This document shows, piece by piece, positions 8,217-17,191 of a DNA stretch of 64,000 nt (position 1 is its first letter; each line of letters starts with the position of its first letter). A program made the translations under genes and the position numbers. This stretch comes from Leptothrix discophora (lineage in GTDB: Bacteria > Pseudomonadota > Gammaproteobacteria > Burkholderiales > Burkholderiaceae_C), in the NCBI RefSeq assembly GCF_030705305.1, contig NZ_JAUZEE010000004.1, positions 62,001 through 126,000 on the forward strand. The letters are read 5' to 3'. A model generated the notes under the pieces. The model ran no database searches. It was not told the DNA's origin and saw only the letters and a program-made list of their open reading frames with translations.

Positions 8217-8909
8217 TCAGATCGACATCAGCTGTCGCACGCCGTGTGCTTCCATCTCGTGGCCACGGCCACGCGCGATGATCTCGCCGCGCTCCATCAC
8301 CAGGTACTGGTCGGCCAGCTCGGCGGCGAAGTCGTAGAACTGCTCGACCAGCACGATGGCCATGGTCTTGCGGTCGGCCAGCATGCGGATGACGCGGCCG
8401 ATGTCCTTGATGATGCTGGGCTGGATGCCCTCGGTCGGCTCGTCCAGGATCAGCAGCTTCGGCCCGGCCGCCAGCGCCCGCGCGATCGCCAGCTGCTGCT
8501 GCTGGCCACCGGACAGGTCGCCGCCCCGGCGCTGGATCATCTGGCGCAGCACCGGGAACAGCTCGAACAGCTCGTCCGGGATCGGCGTGCTGCCGCTCTT
8601 GTAGGCCAGGCCCATGCGCAGGTTGTCCTCGACCGTCAGCCGGCCGAAGATCTCGCGGCCCTGCGGCACGTAGCCGACGCCCTTGCGCACGCGTTCATAG
8701 GGCGTGTCGCGCGAGATGTCGCCGCCGTCGAGCGCGATCGAGCCGGCCTTGATCGGCACCACGCCCATCAGGCTCTTGAGCAGCGTGGTCTTGCCCACGC
8801 CGTTGCGGCCGAGCACGACGGTGACCTCGCCGAGCTTCGCCTCAAAGTCCAGCCCGCGCAGGATGTGCGAGCCGCCGTAATACTGGTTCAGACCTTCAAC
8901 CTTGAGCAT
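8217..8909 (-). CDS. urtE: Urea ABC transporter ATP-binding protein UrtE
   Basis: A 230-residue ABC ATPase of the LivF/branched-chain class. Visible motifs are Walker A GRNGVGKTT, the Q-loop region VGYVPQGREIF, signature LSGGQQQQLAIARAL and Walker B LLILDEPTEGIQ. The sequence MLKVEGLNQYYGGSHILRG at the N-terminus is characteristic of UrtE. With UrtD it powers the UrtBC urea channel. It is the last gene of urtABCDE and is separated from urtD by an 87-bp gap holding two hairpins, unlike the overlapping urtC-urtD junction. Confidence 0.95.
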   Translation of the reverse strand: MLKVEGLNQYYGGSHILRGLDFEAKLGEVTVVLGRNGVGKTTLLKSLMGVVPIKAGSIALDGGDISRDTPYERVRKGVGYVPQGREIFGRLTVEDNLRMGLAYKSGSTPIPDELFELFPVLRQMIQRRGGDLSGGQQQQLAIARALAAGPKLLILDEPTEGIQPSIIKDIGRVIRMLADRKTMAIVLVEQFYDFAAELADQYLVMERGEIIARGRGHEMEAHGVRQLMSI

Positions 8910-8936
8910 CGCCGTTTTACCTGTCCAAACATGCTG

Positions 8937-8959
8937 GAGCCCCCGCTTGGAGGGGGCTC
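8937..8959 (-). repeat. Intercistronic hairpin upstream of urtE
   Basis: GAGCCCCC (8937-8944), 7-nt loop, GGGGGCTC (8952-8959): an 8-bp perfect stem in the urtD-urtE gap, about 28 bp before the urtE start on the transcript. It might modulate urtE translation or mRNA decay; there is no T-tract for termination. Confidence 0.55.
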
Positions 8960-8982
8960 GGGGGAGCGGTGCGTGCCACCGA

Positions 8983-9016
8983 AGGTGTACCTGGGGCTAA
9001 CGCCCCAGGTACACCT
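8983..9016 (-). repeat. Perfect 15-bp inverted repeat across the urtD stop codon
   Basis: AGGTGTACCTGGGGC (8983-8997), loop TAAC, GCCCCAGGTACACCT (9002-9016). The right arm encodes the last codons of urtD (Val-Tyr-Leu-Gly) and the arms enclose the TAG stop. A 15-bp perfect stem with a 4-nt loop would be very stable in the urt mRNA. No U-run follows, so I read it as a 3'-end protection or attenuation element between urtD and urtE. Confidence 0.75.
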
Positions 9017-9887
9017 CGACCACTTTCTCGTTGGCCTGCACGTCGGCCAGCTTGCCCTCGGCCAGCACGCTGCCCTCATGCAGCACGGTGACCGTCTTGC
9101 GGCCTTCGGTCAGCTGGTCGACGAACTTCATGTCGTGTTCGACCACCACCAGCGAGTGCTGTCCTTCGAGCGAGAGGAACAGCTCGGCGGTGCGCTCGGT
9201 CTCCTCGTCGGTCATGCCGGCGACCGGCTCGTCGAGCAGCAGCAGTTTCGGGTCCTGCATCAGCAGCATGCCGATCTCCAGCCACTGCTTCTGGCCGTGG
9301 CTGAGCAGGCCGGCGGTGCGCTGGGCCTCGGTCTTCAGGTGGATCAGCGTGATGACCTCGCCGATGCGGTCGAGCTGCTCGCCGCTCAGGCGGTGGAACA
9401 GGCTGGCGCGTGCGCGCCGGTCGGCCGCCAGCGCCAGCTCGAGGTTCTCGAACACGCTGAGTTCCTCGTAGACGGTGGGCTTCTGGAACTTGCGGCCGAT
9501 GCCGATCTGGGCGATCTCGTTCTCGCGCAGGCGCAGCAGGTCGATGGTCGAGCCGAACGATGCGCGGCCGGCATCGGGCCGGGTCTTGCCGGTGATGACG
9601 TCCATCATGGTCGTCTTGCCCGCACCGTTCGGGCCGATGATGCAGCGCAGTTCGCCGACGTTGATGCTCAGGCTCAGGCTGTTGAGCGCCTTGAAGCCGT
9701 CGAAGCTGACCGTGATGTCGTCCAGGTAGAGCGCCACGCCGTGCGTGAAGTCCACCGAGCCGGCGCGGTGCAAGCGGCCGTAGGAGGCGCTGCGGCCGCC
9801 CGACTCGGTCTTGCCGACGCCCGACGCGAGCCTGGCGTCGTGCTCGACGCGCGCCAGGGCGCGGTCCTCCATCAGGTCCGGCGTCAT
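8997..9887 (-). CDS. urtD: Urea ABC transporter ATP-binding protein UrtD
   Basis: A 296-residue ABC ATPase of the LivG class, with Walker A GPNGAGKTT, Q-loop IGRKFQKPTVYEELSV, signature LSHGQKQWLEIGMLL and Walker B LLLLDEPVAGMTDEE. The altered signature (SHGQ instead of SGGQ) is usual for UrtD. The start MTPDLMEDRAL was chosen because the ATG overlaps the urtC stop as ATGA; upstream in-frame sequence is only the urtC shadow. There is an N-terminal extension of about 50 residues before the ATPase domain. The last codons take part in a perfect hairpin over the stop codon. Confidence 0.94.
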   Translation of the reverse strand: MTPDLMEDRALARVEHDARLASGVGKTESGGRSASYGRLHRAGSVDFTHGVALYLDDITVSFDGFKALNSLSLSINVGELRCIIGPNGAGKTTMMDVITGKTRPDAGRASFGSTIDLLRLRENEIAQIGIGRKFQKPTVYEELSVFENLELALAADRRARASLFHRLSGEQLDRIGEVITLIHLKTEAQRTAGLLSHGQKQWLEIGMLLMQDPKLLLLDEPVAGMTDEETERTAELFLSLEGQHSLVVVEHDMKFVDQLTEGRKTVTVLHEGSVLAEGKLADVQANEKVVEVYLGR

Positions 9888-11023
9888 GCGCGGCGCTCCT
9901 TGATCTTGTTGAACAGGCCGACGATGCCCTGCGGCAGGAACAGCGTCACCGCGATGAACAGCGCACCCAGGAAGTAGAGCCAGAACTCGGGGAAGACCTG
10001 CGTGAACCAGCTCTTCGCGCCGTTGACGAAGAAGGCTCCGACGATCGGGCCGATCAGCGTCGCGCGACCGCCGACCGCCGCCCAGATCGCGATCTCGATC
10101 GATGCGGCCGGGCTCATCTCGCCGGGGTTGATGATGCCGACCTGCGGCACGTACAGCGCCCCGGCCACCGCGCACATCACCGCGCTCAGCGTCCAGATGC
10201 CGAGCTTGTAGGCCAGCGGGTCATAGCCGGTGAACATCACCCGCGACTCGGCATCCCGGATGGCCTGCAGCACGCGGCCGTACTTGCTGTTGACGATGGC
10301 GCGCGCCATCAGGAAGAAGCCGATCAGCGTCAATCCCGTCAGCACGAACAGGAAGACCCGCGTGCCCGGCTGCGCGATCGGCACGCCCAGGATGCGCTTG
10401 AAGTCGGTGAAGCCGTTGTTGCCGCCGAAGCCGGTCTCGTTGCGGAAGAACAGCAGCATCGCGGCGAAGGTCATCGCCTGCGTGATGATCGAGAAGTACA
10501 CGCCCTTGATGCGCGAGCGGAAGGCGAAGAAGCCGAACACGAAGGCCAGCAGGCCCGGCACCAGCAGCAGCAGGATCAGCTGGGCCAGGAAGCTGTCGCT
10601 GAAGGTCCAGTGCCAGGGCAGCGACTTCCAGTCGAGGAAGACCATGAAGTCCGGCAGGTCGCTCTGGTAGTTGCCGTCGCGGCCGATCTGGCGCATCAGG
10701 TACATGCCCATGCCATAGCCACCCAGCGCGAAGAACAGGCCGTGGCCGAGCGACAGGATGCCGGTGTAGCCCCAGATCAGGTCCATCGCCAGCGCGCAGA
10801 TCGCGTAGCACATGATCTTGCCGACCAGCTGGACATGGAACTCGCTGAGGTGGAACAGGCTGCCCTCGGGCACCACCAGGTTCAGCAGCGGCACCAGCAC
10901 GACCACGGTGATCAGCGCGGCGGCCACCGCGATCCAGCCGCGCGTGCCGAGCAGCAGGCCGCGGCGCGGGCTGGGCAGGCCCAGCGCCGGAGCGGCATCG
11001 GAAGGGGTCATCAGGGCGGACAT
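9884..11023 (-). CDS. urtC: Urea ABC transporter permease UrtC
   Basis: A 379-residue LivM-type inner-membrane permease. Multiple hydrophobic helices are visible, with the family stretch YTGILSLGHGLFFALGGYGMGMYL near residue 90 and the C-terminal GATLIGPIVGAFFVNGAKSWFT-like loop region. It pairs with UrtB to form the urea channel. I preferred the ATG at 11023 (MSALMTPSDAA) over a TTG two codons upstream. The stop overlaps the urtD start by four bases. A 60-bp gap separates it from urtB. Confidence 0.94.
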   Translation of the reverse strand: MSALMTPSDAAPALGLPSPRRGLLLGTRGWIAVAAALITVVVLVPLLNLVVPEGSLFHLSEFHVQLVGKIMCYAICALAMDLIWGYTGILSLGHGLFFALGGYGMGMYLMRQIGRDGNYQSDLPDFMVFLDWKSLPWHWTFSDSFLAQLILLLLVPGLLAFVFGFFAFRSRIKGVYFSIITQAMTFAAMLLFFRNETGFGGNNGFTDFKRILGVPIAQPGTRVFLFVLTGLTLIGFFLMARAIVNSKYGRVLQAIRDAESRVMFTGYDPLAYKLGIWTLSAVMCAVAGALYVPQVGIINPGEMSPAASIEIAIWAAVGGRATLIGPIVGAFFVNGAKSWFTQVFPEFWLYFLGALFIAVTLFLPQGIVGLFNKIKERRA

Positions 11024-11083
11024 CGTCAAGGTCTCGGGTTCAGGATTTGCGCGTGTTCATCGGTGTCGTCGAGGATCAGCCGG

Positions 11084-12682
11084 TCAGGCTTCAGCCGATC
11101 GGCCCTTCATGGCGAACAGGCCCTGCGGTCGTTTCTGGATGAACACCACGATGCACACCAGCACCATGATCTTGGCCAGCACGGCACCGGAGAATCCCTC
11201 CAGGAACTTGTTGAGCACGCCCAGTCCGAGCGCTGCGTAGACCGTGCCGGCCAGCTGGCCGACGCCACCGGTGACGACCACCATGAAGGCGTCGACGATG
11301 TAGCCCTGGCCGAGGTCCGGGCCGACGTTGCCGACCTGGCTCAGTGCGCAGCCGGCCAGCCCGGCAATGCCCGCGCCGAGCGAGAACGCGTAGGTGTCGA
11401 TGCGGGCGGTGTTCACGCCCATGCAGGCGGCCATGCGGCGGTTCTGCGTCACGCCGCGCACGAACAGGCCCAGCCGGGTGCGCGAGATCATCAGCGCGAC
11501 GCCGCCCAGCACCAGGAAGGCGAAGGCCACGATGGCCAGCCGGTTGAAGGGCAGGATCAGGTTGGACGCCACCTGCACGCCACCCGACAGCCAGGACGGG
11601 TTCTCGACCGCGACGTTCTGTGCGCCGAACAGCGAGCGCACCGCCTGCATCAGCATCAGGCTGATGCCCCAGGTCGCCAGCAGCGTCTCCAGCGGCCGGC
11701 CGTAGAGCCAGCGGATGACGCTGCGCTCCAGCACCGCGCCGACCAGCGCCGCGCTGAGGAAGGACACCGGGATGGCCACCAGCACGTAGGCATCGAACAT
11801 CCCGGGCAGCCAGGCGCGGAAGGCGTTCTGGACCACATAGGTCGCATAGGCGCCGATCATCATCAGCTCGCCGTGGGCCATGTTGATGACGCCCATCAGG
11901 CCGTAGGTGATGGCCAGGCCGAGGGCCACCAGCAGCAGGATCGAGCCCAGGCTGATGCCGGTGAAGACCACGCCCAGGCGCTCGCCCCAGGCCAGCCGCG
12001 ACTCGACCGCCGCGAGCGACTTCAGCAGCGCGGCGCGCACGGCCGGATCGGTCTCGACCCCAGCGGCCAGGCGTTCCTGCAGCAGGCTCTTGACGCCGGC
12101 CTCGGCGCTCGCGCCCAGCGCGGTCGCGGCCTCCAGCCGGCGGGCCGGGTCGGACACGCTGACCAGCAACGTCGCACGGAGGTTCTCCAGGCGGGCCTTC
12201 AGCGCCGCATCGGTCTCGGCCGCATAGGCCTTCTCGATCATCGGCAGCTGGGCCTCGTCCAGCGGGTTGCGGGCCAGCTCGGTCAGCGCGGCGGCGCGCA
12301 CCGCACGGTCCGGCGAGACCAGCTTGAGCACGCCCATGGCCGCTTCCAGCGCGCCACGCATGCGGTTGTTGTTGACGACATCCTCGGCCTCGGCCGGCGG
12401 CGTCGCCTCGCTGTCGGTGCCCGCGACGTAGGACTTGCCGTCCCGCGTCACATAGGCCTGCTTCTCGTCGAACTTGACGCCATCGTCGAGCATGGCCTGC
12501 ACGAACGCCGCCAGCGCCGGATCCCCCTCGGCGGCCGCCGCATTCAGCGCCGCGATCCGCTCATCGGTCTCCCCCGCCGCCATCGCCAGCGCCTGCTGCG
12601 CCGTCAACGCATGCGACGCCCCCGCGAGGACCAGCCACAAGCTCACCACCTGAGCCACCGACAACAGCGTGCGCAGCACCAT
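11084..12682 (-). CDS. urtB: Urea ABC transporter permease UrtB
   Basis: A 532-residue LivH-type permease with the long N-terminal extension that marks UrtB. A signal peptide (MVLRTLLSVAQVVSLWLVLAGASHA) precedes about 200 residues of predicted periplasmic alpha-helical sequence with HEAT-like AALTELARNP and RAALLKSLAAVESR stretches. About eight membrane helices follow from residue 225, including ITYGLMGVINMAHGELMMIGAYATYVV. It is the second gene of the urt operon, after a 161-bp gap from urtA with two hairpins that may lower downstream expression relative to the binding protein. Confidence 0.95.
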   Translation of the reverse strand: MVLRTLLSVAQVVSLWLVLAGASHALTAQQALAMAAGETDERIAALNAAAAEGDPALAAFVQAMLDDGVKFDEKQAYVTRDGKSYVAGTDSEATPPAEAEDVVNNNRMRGALEAAMGVLKLVSPDRAVRAAALTELARNPLDEAQLPMIEKAYAAETDAALKARLENLRATLLVSVSDPARRLEAATALGASAEAGVKSLLQERLAAGVETDPAVRAALLKSLAAVESRLAWGERLGVVFTGISLGSILLLVALGLAITYGLMGVINMAHGELMMIGAYATYVVQNAFRAWLPGMFDAYVLVAIPVSFLSAALVGAVLERSVIRWLYGRPLETLLATWGISLMLMQAVRSLFGAQNVAVENPSWLSGGVQVASNLILPFNRLAIVAFAFLVLGGVALMISRTRLGLFVRGVTQNRRMAACMGVNTARIDTYAFSLGAGIAGLAGCALSQVGNVGPDLGQGYIVDAFMVVVTGGVGQLAGTVYAALGLGVLNKFLEGFSGAVLAKIMVLVCIVVFIQKRPQGLFAMKGRSAEA

Positions 12683-12804
12683 GAATCAACCCTGAGCGTC
12701 AACACCCGACGCGAACGAACATCCAGAAAGGGGCGCCGGGCCCAAAGGCCCTGGCGCAACACCAGCAGAGACGGTGGATCCGGCTTGGCCGGTCCACCCG
12801 TCTC

Positions 12805-12836
12805 GCCCCCCTTGGGGGGCCGCAGCTGTGCTGCGG
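12805..12836 (-). repeat. Double hairpin in the urtA-urtB gap
   Basis: GCCCCCC-TT-GGGGGGC (12805-12820) immediately followed by CCGCAGC-TGT-GCTGCGG (12820-12836), 8 bp after the urtA stop on the minus-strand transcript. Tandem GC palindromes of this sort are a common intergenic repeat type in Burkholderiales. In this position they could stabilise urtA mRNA or partly terminate, giving more binding protein than permease. Confidence 0.6.
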
Positions 12837-12843
12837 TAGGGGG

Positions 12844-14121
12844 TTACTTCTTTTCCGGCATGTTCTTCTTGCCCTTGTTCTCGGCGATGTAGTCGCTCCA
12901 CGGGTCGGCCTGGACCGGGCCCTTGGTCTTCCACACCACGTTGAACTGGCCGTCCGCCTTCACTTCGCCGATGAACACCGGCTTGTGGAGGTGGTGGTTC
13001 TCCTTGTCCATCGTGGACATGAAGCCGCCCGGTGCCTGGAAGGTCTGGCCGGCCATCGCGGCGATGACCTTGTCGGTGTCGGTGGTCTTGGCCTTGGTGA
13101 CGGCCTGGGCCCACATGTGCAGGCCGATGTAGGTGGCCTCCATCGGGTCATTGGTCAGCGGCTTGTCCTTGTGGCCGGCGATGCCCTTGGCCTTGGCGTA
13201 CTCGCTCCACTTCTTGACGAACTCGGTGTTGGCCGGGCTCTTGATGCTCATGAAGTAGTTCCAGGCGGCCAGGTGGCCGACCAGCGGCTTGGTGTCGACG
13301 CCGCGCAGCTCTTCCTCGCCGACCGAGAAGGCCACCACCGGCACGTCGGTCGCCTTCAGGCCCTGGTTGCCCAGTTCCTTGTAGAAGGGCACGTTCGAGT
13401 CGCCGTTGATGGTCGAGACGACGGCGGTCTTCTTGCCCTCGGACGCGAACTTCTTGATCTTGGCGATGATCGACTGGTAGTCGGCATGACCGAAGGGGGT
13501 GTACTCCTCGATGATGTCCGACTCGGGGATGCCCTTGGCCTTCAGGAAGGCGCGCAGGATCTTGTTGGTGGTGCGCGGGTAGACGTAGTCGGTGCCCAGC
13601 AGCACGAAGCGCTTGGCCGAGCCGCCGTCCTTGCTCATCAGGTACTCGACCGCCGGGATGGCCTGCTGGTTGGGCGCGGCACCGGTGTAGAACACGTTCT
13701 TGGACAGCTCCTCGCCCTCGTACTGGACGGGGTAGAACAGCAGCGAGTTCTTTTCCTCGAACACCGGCAGCACCGACTTGCGCGAGACCGAGGTCCAGCA
13801 GCCGAACACGGCGGCGACCTTGTCCTGGTCGATCAGCTGCTTGGCCTTCTCGGCGAACAGCGGCCAGTTGGAGGCCGGGTCGACGATCACGGGCTCGAGC
13901 TTCTTGCCGAGCACGCCGCCCTTGGCGTTGATCTCGTCGATGGTCATCAGCGCGACGTCCTTCAGGACCGTCTCGGAAATGGCCATGGTGCCCGACAGCG
14001 AATGCAGGATGCCGACCTTGATGGTGTCGGCAGCCTGCGCGAACAGCGGCAGGCTCAGGGCAGCGACGCCGAGCGACACAGCGCTGAGCGTCTTGGCGAA
14101 CGTGCGACGGGTGGTTTGCAT
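12844..14121 (-). CDS. urtA: Urea ABC transporter substrate-binding protein UrtA
   Basis: A 425-residue periplasmic binding protein of the FmdD/LivK class that captures urea for UrtBCDE. The N-terminus MQTTRRTFAKTLSAVSLGVAALSLPLFAQAA is a signal peptide with a TTRRTF twin-arginine-like motif. The mature body shows TIKVGILHSLSGTMAISE, AVFGCWTSVSRKSVLPVFEE, LLFYPVQYEGEE and TNDPMEATYIGLHMWAQAV, all typical of UrtA. The start at 14121 follows GAGCCTCTCCC; upstream in-frame sequence is not protein-like. First gene of urtABCDE, with the promoter in the divergent gap 14122-14366. Confidence 0.95.
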   Translation of the reverse strand: MQTTRRTFAKTLSAVSLGVAALSLPLFAQAADTIKVGILHSLSGTMAISETVLKDVALMTIDEINAKGGVLGKKLEPVIVDPASNWPLFAEKAKQLIDQDKVAAVFGCWTSVSRKSVLPVFEEKNSLLFYPVQYEGEELSKNVFYTGAAPNQQAIPAVEYLMSKDGGSAKRFVLLGTDYVYPRTTNKILRAFLKAKGIPESDIIEEYTPFGHADYQSIIAKIKKFASEGKKTAVVSTINGDSNVPFYKELGNQGLKATDVPVVAFSVGEEELRGVDTKPLVGHLAAWNYFMSIKSPANTEFVKKWSEYAKAKGIAGHKDKPLTNDPMEATYIGLHMWAQAVTKAKTTDTDKVIAAMAGQTFQAPGGFMSTMDKENHHLHKPVFIGEVKADGQFNVVWKTKGPVQADPWSDYIAENKGKKNMPEKK

Positions 14122-14235
14122 GGGAGAGGCTCCGGGTCGTTGAGTGGCGTTGGGAAACGTGGGGCTGAGGTTCAATCCGCGCACCGAGGTCATCGGCGAC
14201 TGGGATGAAGTGTGTCGGGCGTCACGCTGGCGGCC

Positions 14236-14279
14236 CATACGCCGGATGGCGTATGCCGGCATCGCGCCGTGATGCCGGC
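14236..14279. promoter_or_regulatory. Two adjacent inverted repeats in the urtA/DUF2339 divergent gap
   Basis: CATACGCC-GGAT-GGCGTATG (14236-14255) and GCCGGCATC-GCGCCGT-GATGCCGGC (14255-14279) abut each other about 115 bp upstream of urtA. Both have perfect arms (8 and 9 bp). Their placement in the only promoter-bearing gap of the urt operon makes them candidate regulator sites. I found no sigma-54 element for urtA in this gap. Confidence 0.45.
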
Positions 14280-14366
14280 AGGCGCACGGCACGCCACCGG
14301 CCGGGTCTGGCCCGACGACGCCGCGGCCCTTTGCTAGATTGGGCCGATCAGGACAGGGAGCGCGTG

Positions 14367-17180
14367 ATGAAACCGATCTGGATGGTGCTGCTGGGCGGCC
14401 TGCTCGGCGCGATCGTGGCGGGCGACGGCACGCCGGCCGGCGGGGCAGCATTCGGCGCGGCCATCGCCTGGCTGCTGGCGCGGCAGCTGGCTCAAGGCCG
14501 CGAGATCCAGACCTTGCGTGCGGCCTTGCGCGAGGTGCAGGACGCGCCACGGGCCCCGGCTCCCGCGCAGCCCGCGGACATGCCGCAGCCCGCAGCGCTG
14601 GCGCAGCCGGTCGTCGCGAAGGCCGATGGCGACGCGCTTCCTGCGCCCGCCTACACGCCCACCATCTCGCCCTCCATCACGCCCTCCAGCGCGCGCCCAC
14701 CTGCTCCAAGCCCCGCACGGCCGCCACGCGAACCGCTGGACCTGCTGCCCGCGCCGCTGCGTGCCTGGCTGGTCGGCGGCAACCCCATCCTCAAGCTCGG
14801 CATCGGCGTGCTTTTCCTGGGCCTGGCCTTCCTCGCCAAGTACGCCAGCGAGCACGTCAGCCTGCCGATCGAGCTGAGGCTCGGCGGCATCGCGGCGGCG
14901 GCGCTGGCGCTGCTGGCCTTCGGCTGGCGGTTGCGCACGAGCCGGCCGGTGCATGCGCAGGTGCTGCAGGGCGGCGCGGTCGCCACGCTCTACCTGACGC
15001 TCTACGCGGCCACGCGCTACTTTGGCCTGATGCCGGCGGGCACGGCGTTTGCCGCGATGGTCGGCGTCGCCGCGCTGGCCGCCGGTCTGGCGCTGCGGCA
15101 GCGGGCGTCGGCGCTGGCCATCGTCGGCGCACTGGGCGGCTTCGCCACGCCGCTGCTGCTGCAGACCGGCTCGGGCGATGCGCGGCTGCTGTTCGGCTAC
15201 TTCCTGGTGCTGGACCTGGGCATCGCGGCGGTGGCCTGGCGGCTGCGGTCACGGGCGCTGAACCTGATCGGGTTCCTGGCCACCTTCGTGATCGCGACGG
15301 CCTGGGGCCTGCTGTCCTACACGCCCGCCGACCGACCCTGGGCGCAGGCCTTCCTGATCGCCTACTTCCTGCTGTTCGACGCGGTCGTGCGCGTGACTGC
15401 GCTGGCTCGGACGGCCCGACCTGCCGACTTGGAAGGCGCGGCCACGGCGGCCGGCCACCACCGCCTCGATGCGCCGCTGGTCTTCGGCCTGCCGGCCATC
15501 ACCTTCGTGCTGCAGGCCGGGCTGGTGAGCGACCTGGCGCACGGCGCGGCCTGGGGCGCGCTGGTGCTGGGCCTGTTCCACCTCGCGCAGTCGGCCGCGA
15601 TGCGTCGCCTGGCGGCCAGCCCGGCCAGCCGGCTGCTGGTGCAGGCCGATGCGGCGGTCGGCGTGCTGGCGCTGACGCTGGCCATCCCGCTGGCCTTCGA
15701 CGCCAGCCAGACCGCCGGCATCTGGGCGCTCGAAGGGGCCGGCGCCTTCTGGCTGGGCCTGCGCCAGCAGGGCCGGCTGAGCCGGGCCTTCGGCCTGCTG
15801 CTGGTCACGCTGGCGGGCGCGGCGCTGGTCCATGCCGGCCTCGACGCCACGGCACCGCCCCCCGTGCTGGACGCCTGGTTCCTGAACGCGCTGCTGGTCG
15901 CGGCCGGCGCCGGCCTGGCGGCCTGGCTGGCCTTCCGGGCCGGTCCGGATGCGCTGGCCGCCGCGCCGGTCGGCCGCTGGATCGAGCCGGCGCTGATCGG
16001 CTGGTCGACGCTGTGGCTGGCCGGGGCAGCCGGCTGGCAGCTGGTCTGGCAGGTGCCACGCGCCGCGACGATGGGCGGGTTGCTGGTGGGCGCCGGCCTG
16101 ATCGCCACGCTGTCGGTGCTGGCCGGCCGGCGCTGGGATTGGCCGGGCGCGGCGCGGGTCGCGTTGGGCCTGGCACCGCTGCTGGCCCTGCTGGCGCTGG
16201 CGAGCTGGCTGGACGGCCATGACCCGCGCCGCAGCGGTGGCGGCTGGGGCTGGCCGGTCGCGCTGGGGGTCCACGGCCTGGTGCTGCAGGCCGGCCTGCG
16301 ACAGCTCGACCCGGACCGGGCCGCCGGCTCACCCTGGGCCTGGCTGAGCCGCGTCACGCGCCTCGCGGGCGTCGCCACCGTCGTGCTGCTGGGCTCGGCG
16401 CTCGGCCATGCGCTGGCCGCGCCCCTGGGCACCGCCGACGGCGCCTGGCCGTGGCTGGGCTGGGGACTGTTTCCGGCGCTGCTGCTGGCCTGGCAGGTCC
16501 GCCTCGATGCACGGCCCGCCGCCGCAGGCGTGGCCGCCTGGCCGCAGCGCCTGGACCCGCCGACCTACCGCGACGCGGCCGGCGCGCTGGCCTTCGCGCT
16601 GCTGGCCTGGGCGCTGGGAGCCCAGGCGCTGTCCGATGGCGGCCTGTCGCCCACCCTGCCCCCGACCGCCTCGGCCCTGCCGCTGCTGAACCCGCTGGAT
16701 GGCCTGGTCGCCCTGGCACTGTGGACCGTCTGGCGGACCCTCCCGACGCTGGATGCGACCGCCTGGCCGGCCTGGAGCCGCCAGCGCGAGGTCTGGCTGG
16801 GCGCCAGCGTGTTCCTCTGGCTCAACGCCATGCTGCTGCGCGCCTTCCACCACCATGCCGGCGTGGCCTACCGGCCGCAGGCCTGGATGGAGACCGCCGC
16901 CGTACAGACCGGCCTGACGCTGCTGTGGACCAGCACCGCACTGGCGCTGACCTGGTGGGCCTCGCGGCGCGCGGCGCGCACGCCCTGGCTGGTCGGCGCG
17001 GCGCTGCTGGGCGGCGTGATGCTCAAGCTGCTGCTGGTGGACCTGTCGGGCAGCGGCACGGTCACCCGCATCGTGTCCTTCATCGGCGTGGGCGTCCTGA
17101 TGCTGGTGATGGGCTTCGTCGCGCCGCTGCCGGCTGCACCGCGCACGCCCGCCGCGCGCGACGAGCAGCCTGCCGCCTGA
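14367..17180 (+). CDS. DUF2339 domain-containing large integral membrane protein
   Basis: A 937-residue polytopic membrane protein. After one N-terminal hydrophobic segment there is a Pro/Ala-rich linker (about residues 70-125), then the conserved start of the DUF2339 domain (LPAPLRAWLVGGNPILKLGIGVLFLGLAFLAKYASE). More than twenty further hydrophobic segments extend to near the C-terminus, where ALLGGVMLKLLLVDLSGSGTVTRIVSFIGVGVLML is the other conserved block. Function is unknown for the family. The ATG at 14367 follows ACAGGGAGCGCG; the preceding in-frame GTG is an alternative. It diverges from urtA and converges 11 bp from the response regulator. Confidence 0.88.
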   Translation: MKPIWMVLLGGLLGAIVAGDGTPAGGAAFGAAIAWLLARQLAQGREIQTLRAALREVQDAPRAPAPAQPADMPQPAALAQPVVAKADGDALPAPAYTPTISPSITPSSARPPAPSPARPPREPLDLLPAPLRAWLVGGNPILKLGIGVLFLGLAFLAKYASEHVSLPIELRLGGIAAAALALLAFGWRLRTSRPVHAQVLQGGAVATLYLTLYAATRYFGLMPAGTAFAAMVGVAALAAGLALRQRASALAIVGALGGFATPLLLQTGSGDARLLFGYFLVLDLGIAAVAWRLRSRALNLIGFLATFVIATAWGLLSYTPADRPWAQAFLIAYFLLFDAVVRVTALARTARPADLEGAATAAGHHRLDAPLVFGLPAITFVLQAGLVSDLAHGAAWGALVLGLFHLAQSAAMRRLAASPASRLLVQADAAVGVLALTLAIPLAFDASQTAGIWALEGAGAFWLGLRQQGRLSRAFGLLLVTLAGAALVHAGLDATAPPPVLDAWFLNALLVAAGAGLAAWLAFRAGPDALAAAPVGRWIEPALIGWSTLWLAGAAGWQLVWQVPRAATMGGLLVGAGLIATLSVLAGRRWDWPGAARVALGLAPLLALLALASWLDGHDPRRSGGGWGWPVALGVHGLVLQAGLRQLDPDRAAGSPWAWLSRVTRLAGVATVVLLGSALGHALAAPLGTADGAWPWLGWGLFPALLLAWQVRLDARPAAAGVAAWPQRLDPPTYRDAAGALAFALLAWALGAQALSDGGLSPTLPPTASALPLLNPLDGLVALALWTVWRTLPTLDATAWPAWSRQREVWLGASVFLWLNAMLLRAFHHHAGVAYRPQAWMETAAVQTGLTLLWTSTALALTWWASRRAARTPWLVGAALLGGVMLKLLLVDLSGSGTVTRIVSFIGVGVLMLVMGFVAPLPAAPRTPAARDEQPAA

Positions 17181-17191
17181 GCCGGTGCCGC

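Noticed and set aside
6735-9977. 1080-residue open frame on the plus strand
   Set aside because: Antisense to the BaiN-like, urtE and urtD genes; all conserved motifs are on the minus strand.
10610-12892. 760-residue open frame on the plus strand
   Set aside because: Antisense to urtC and urtB with no domain content.
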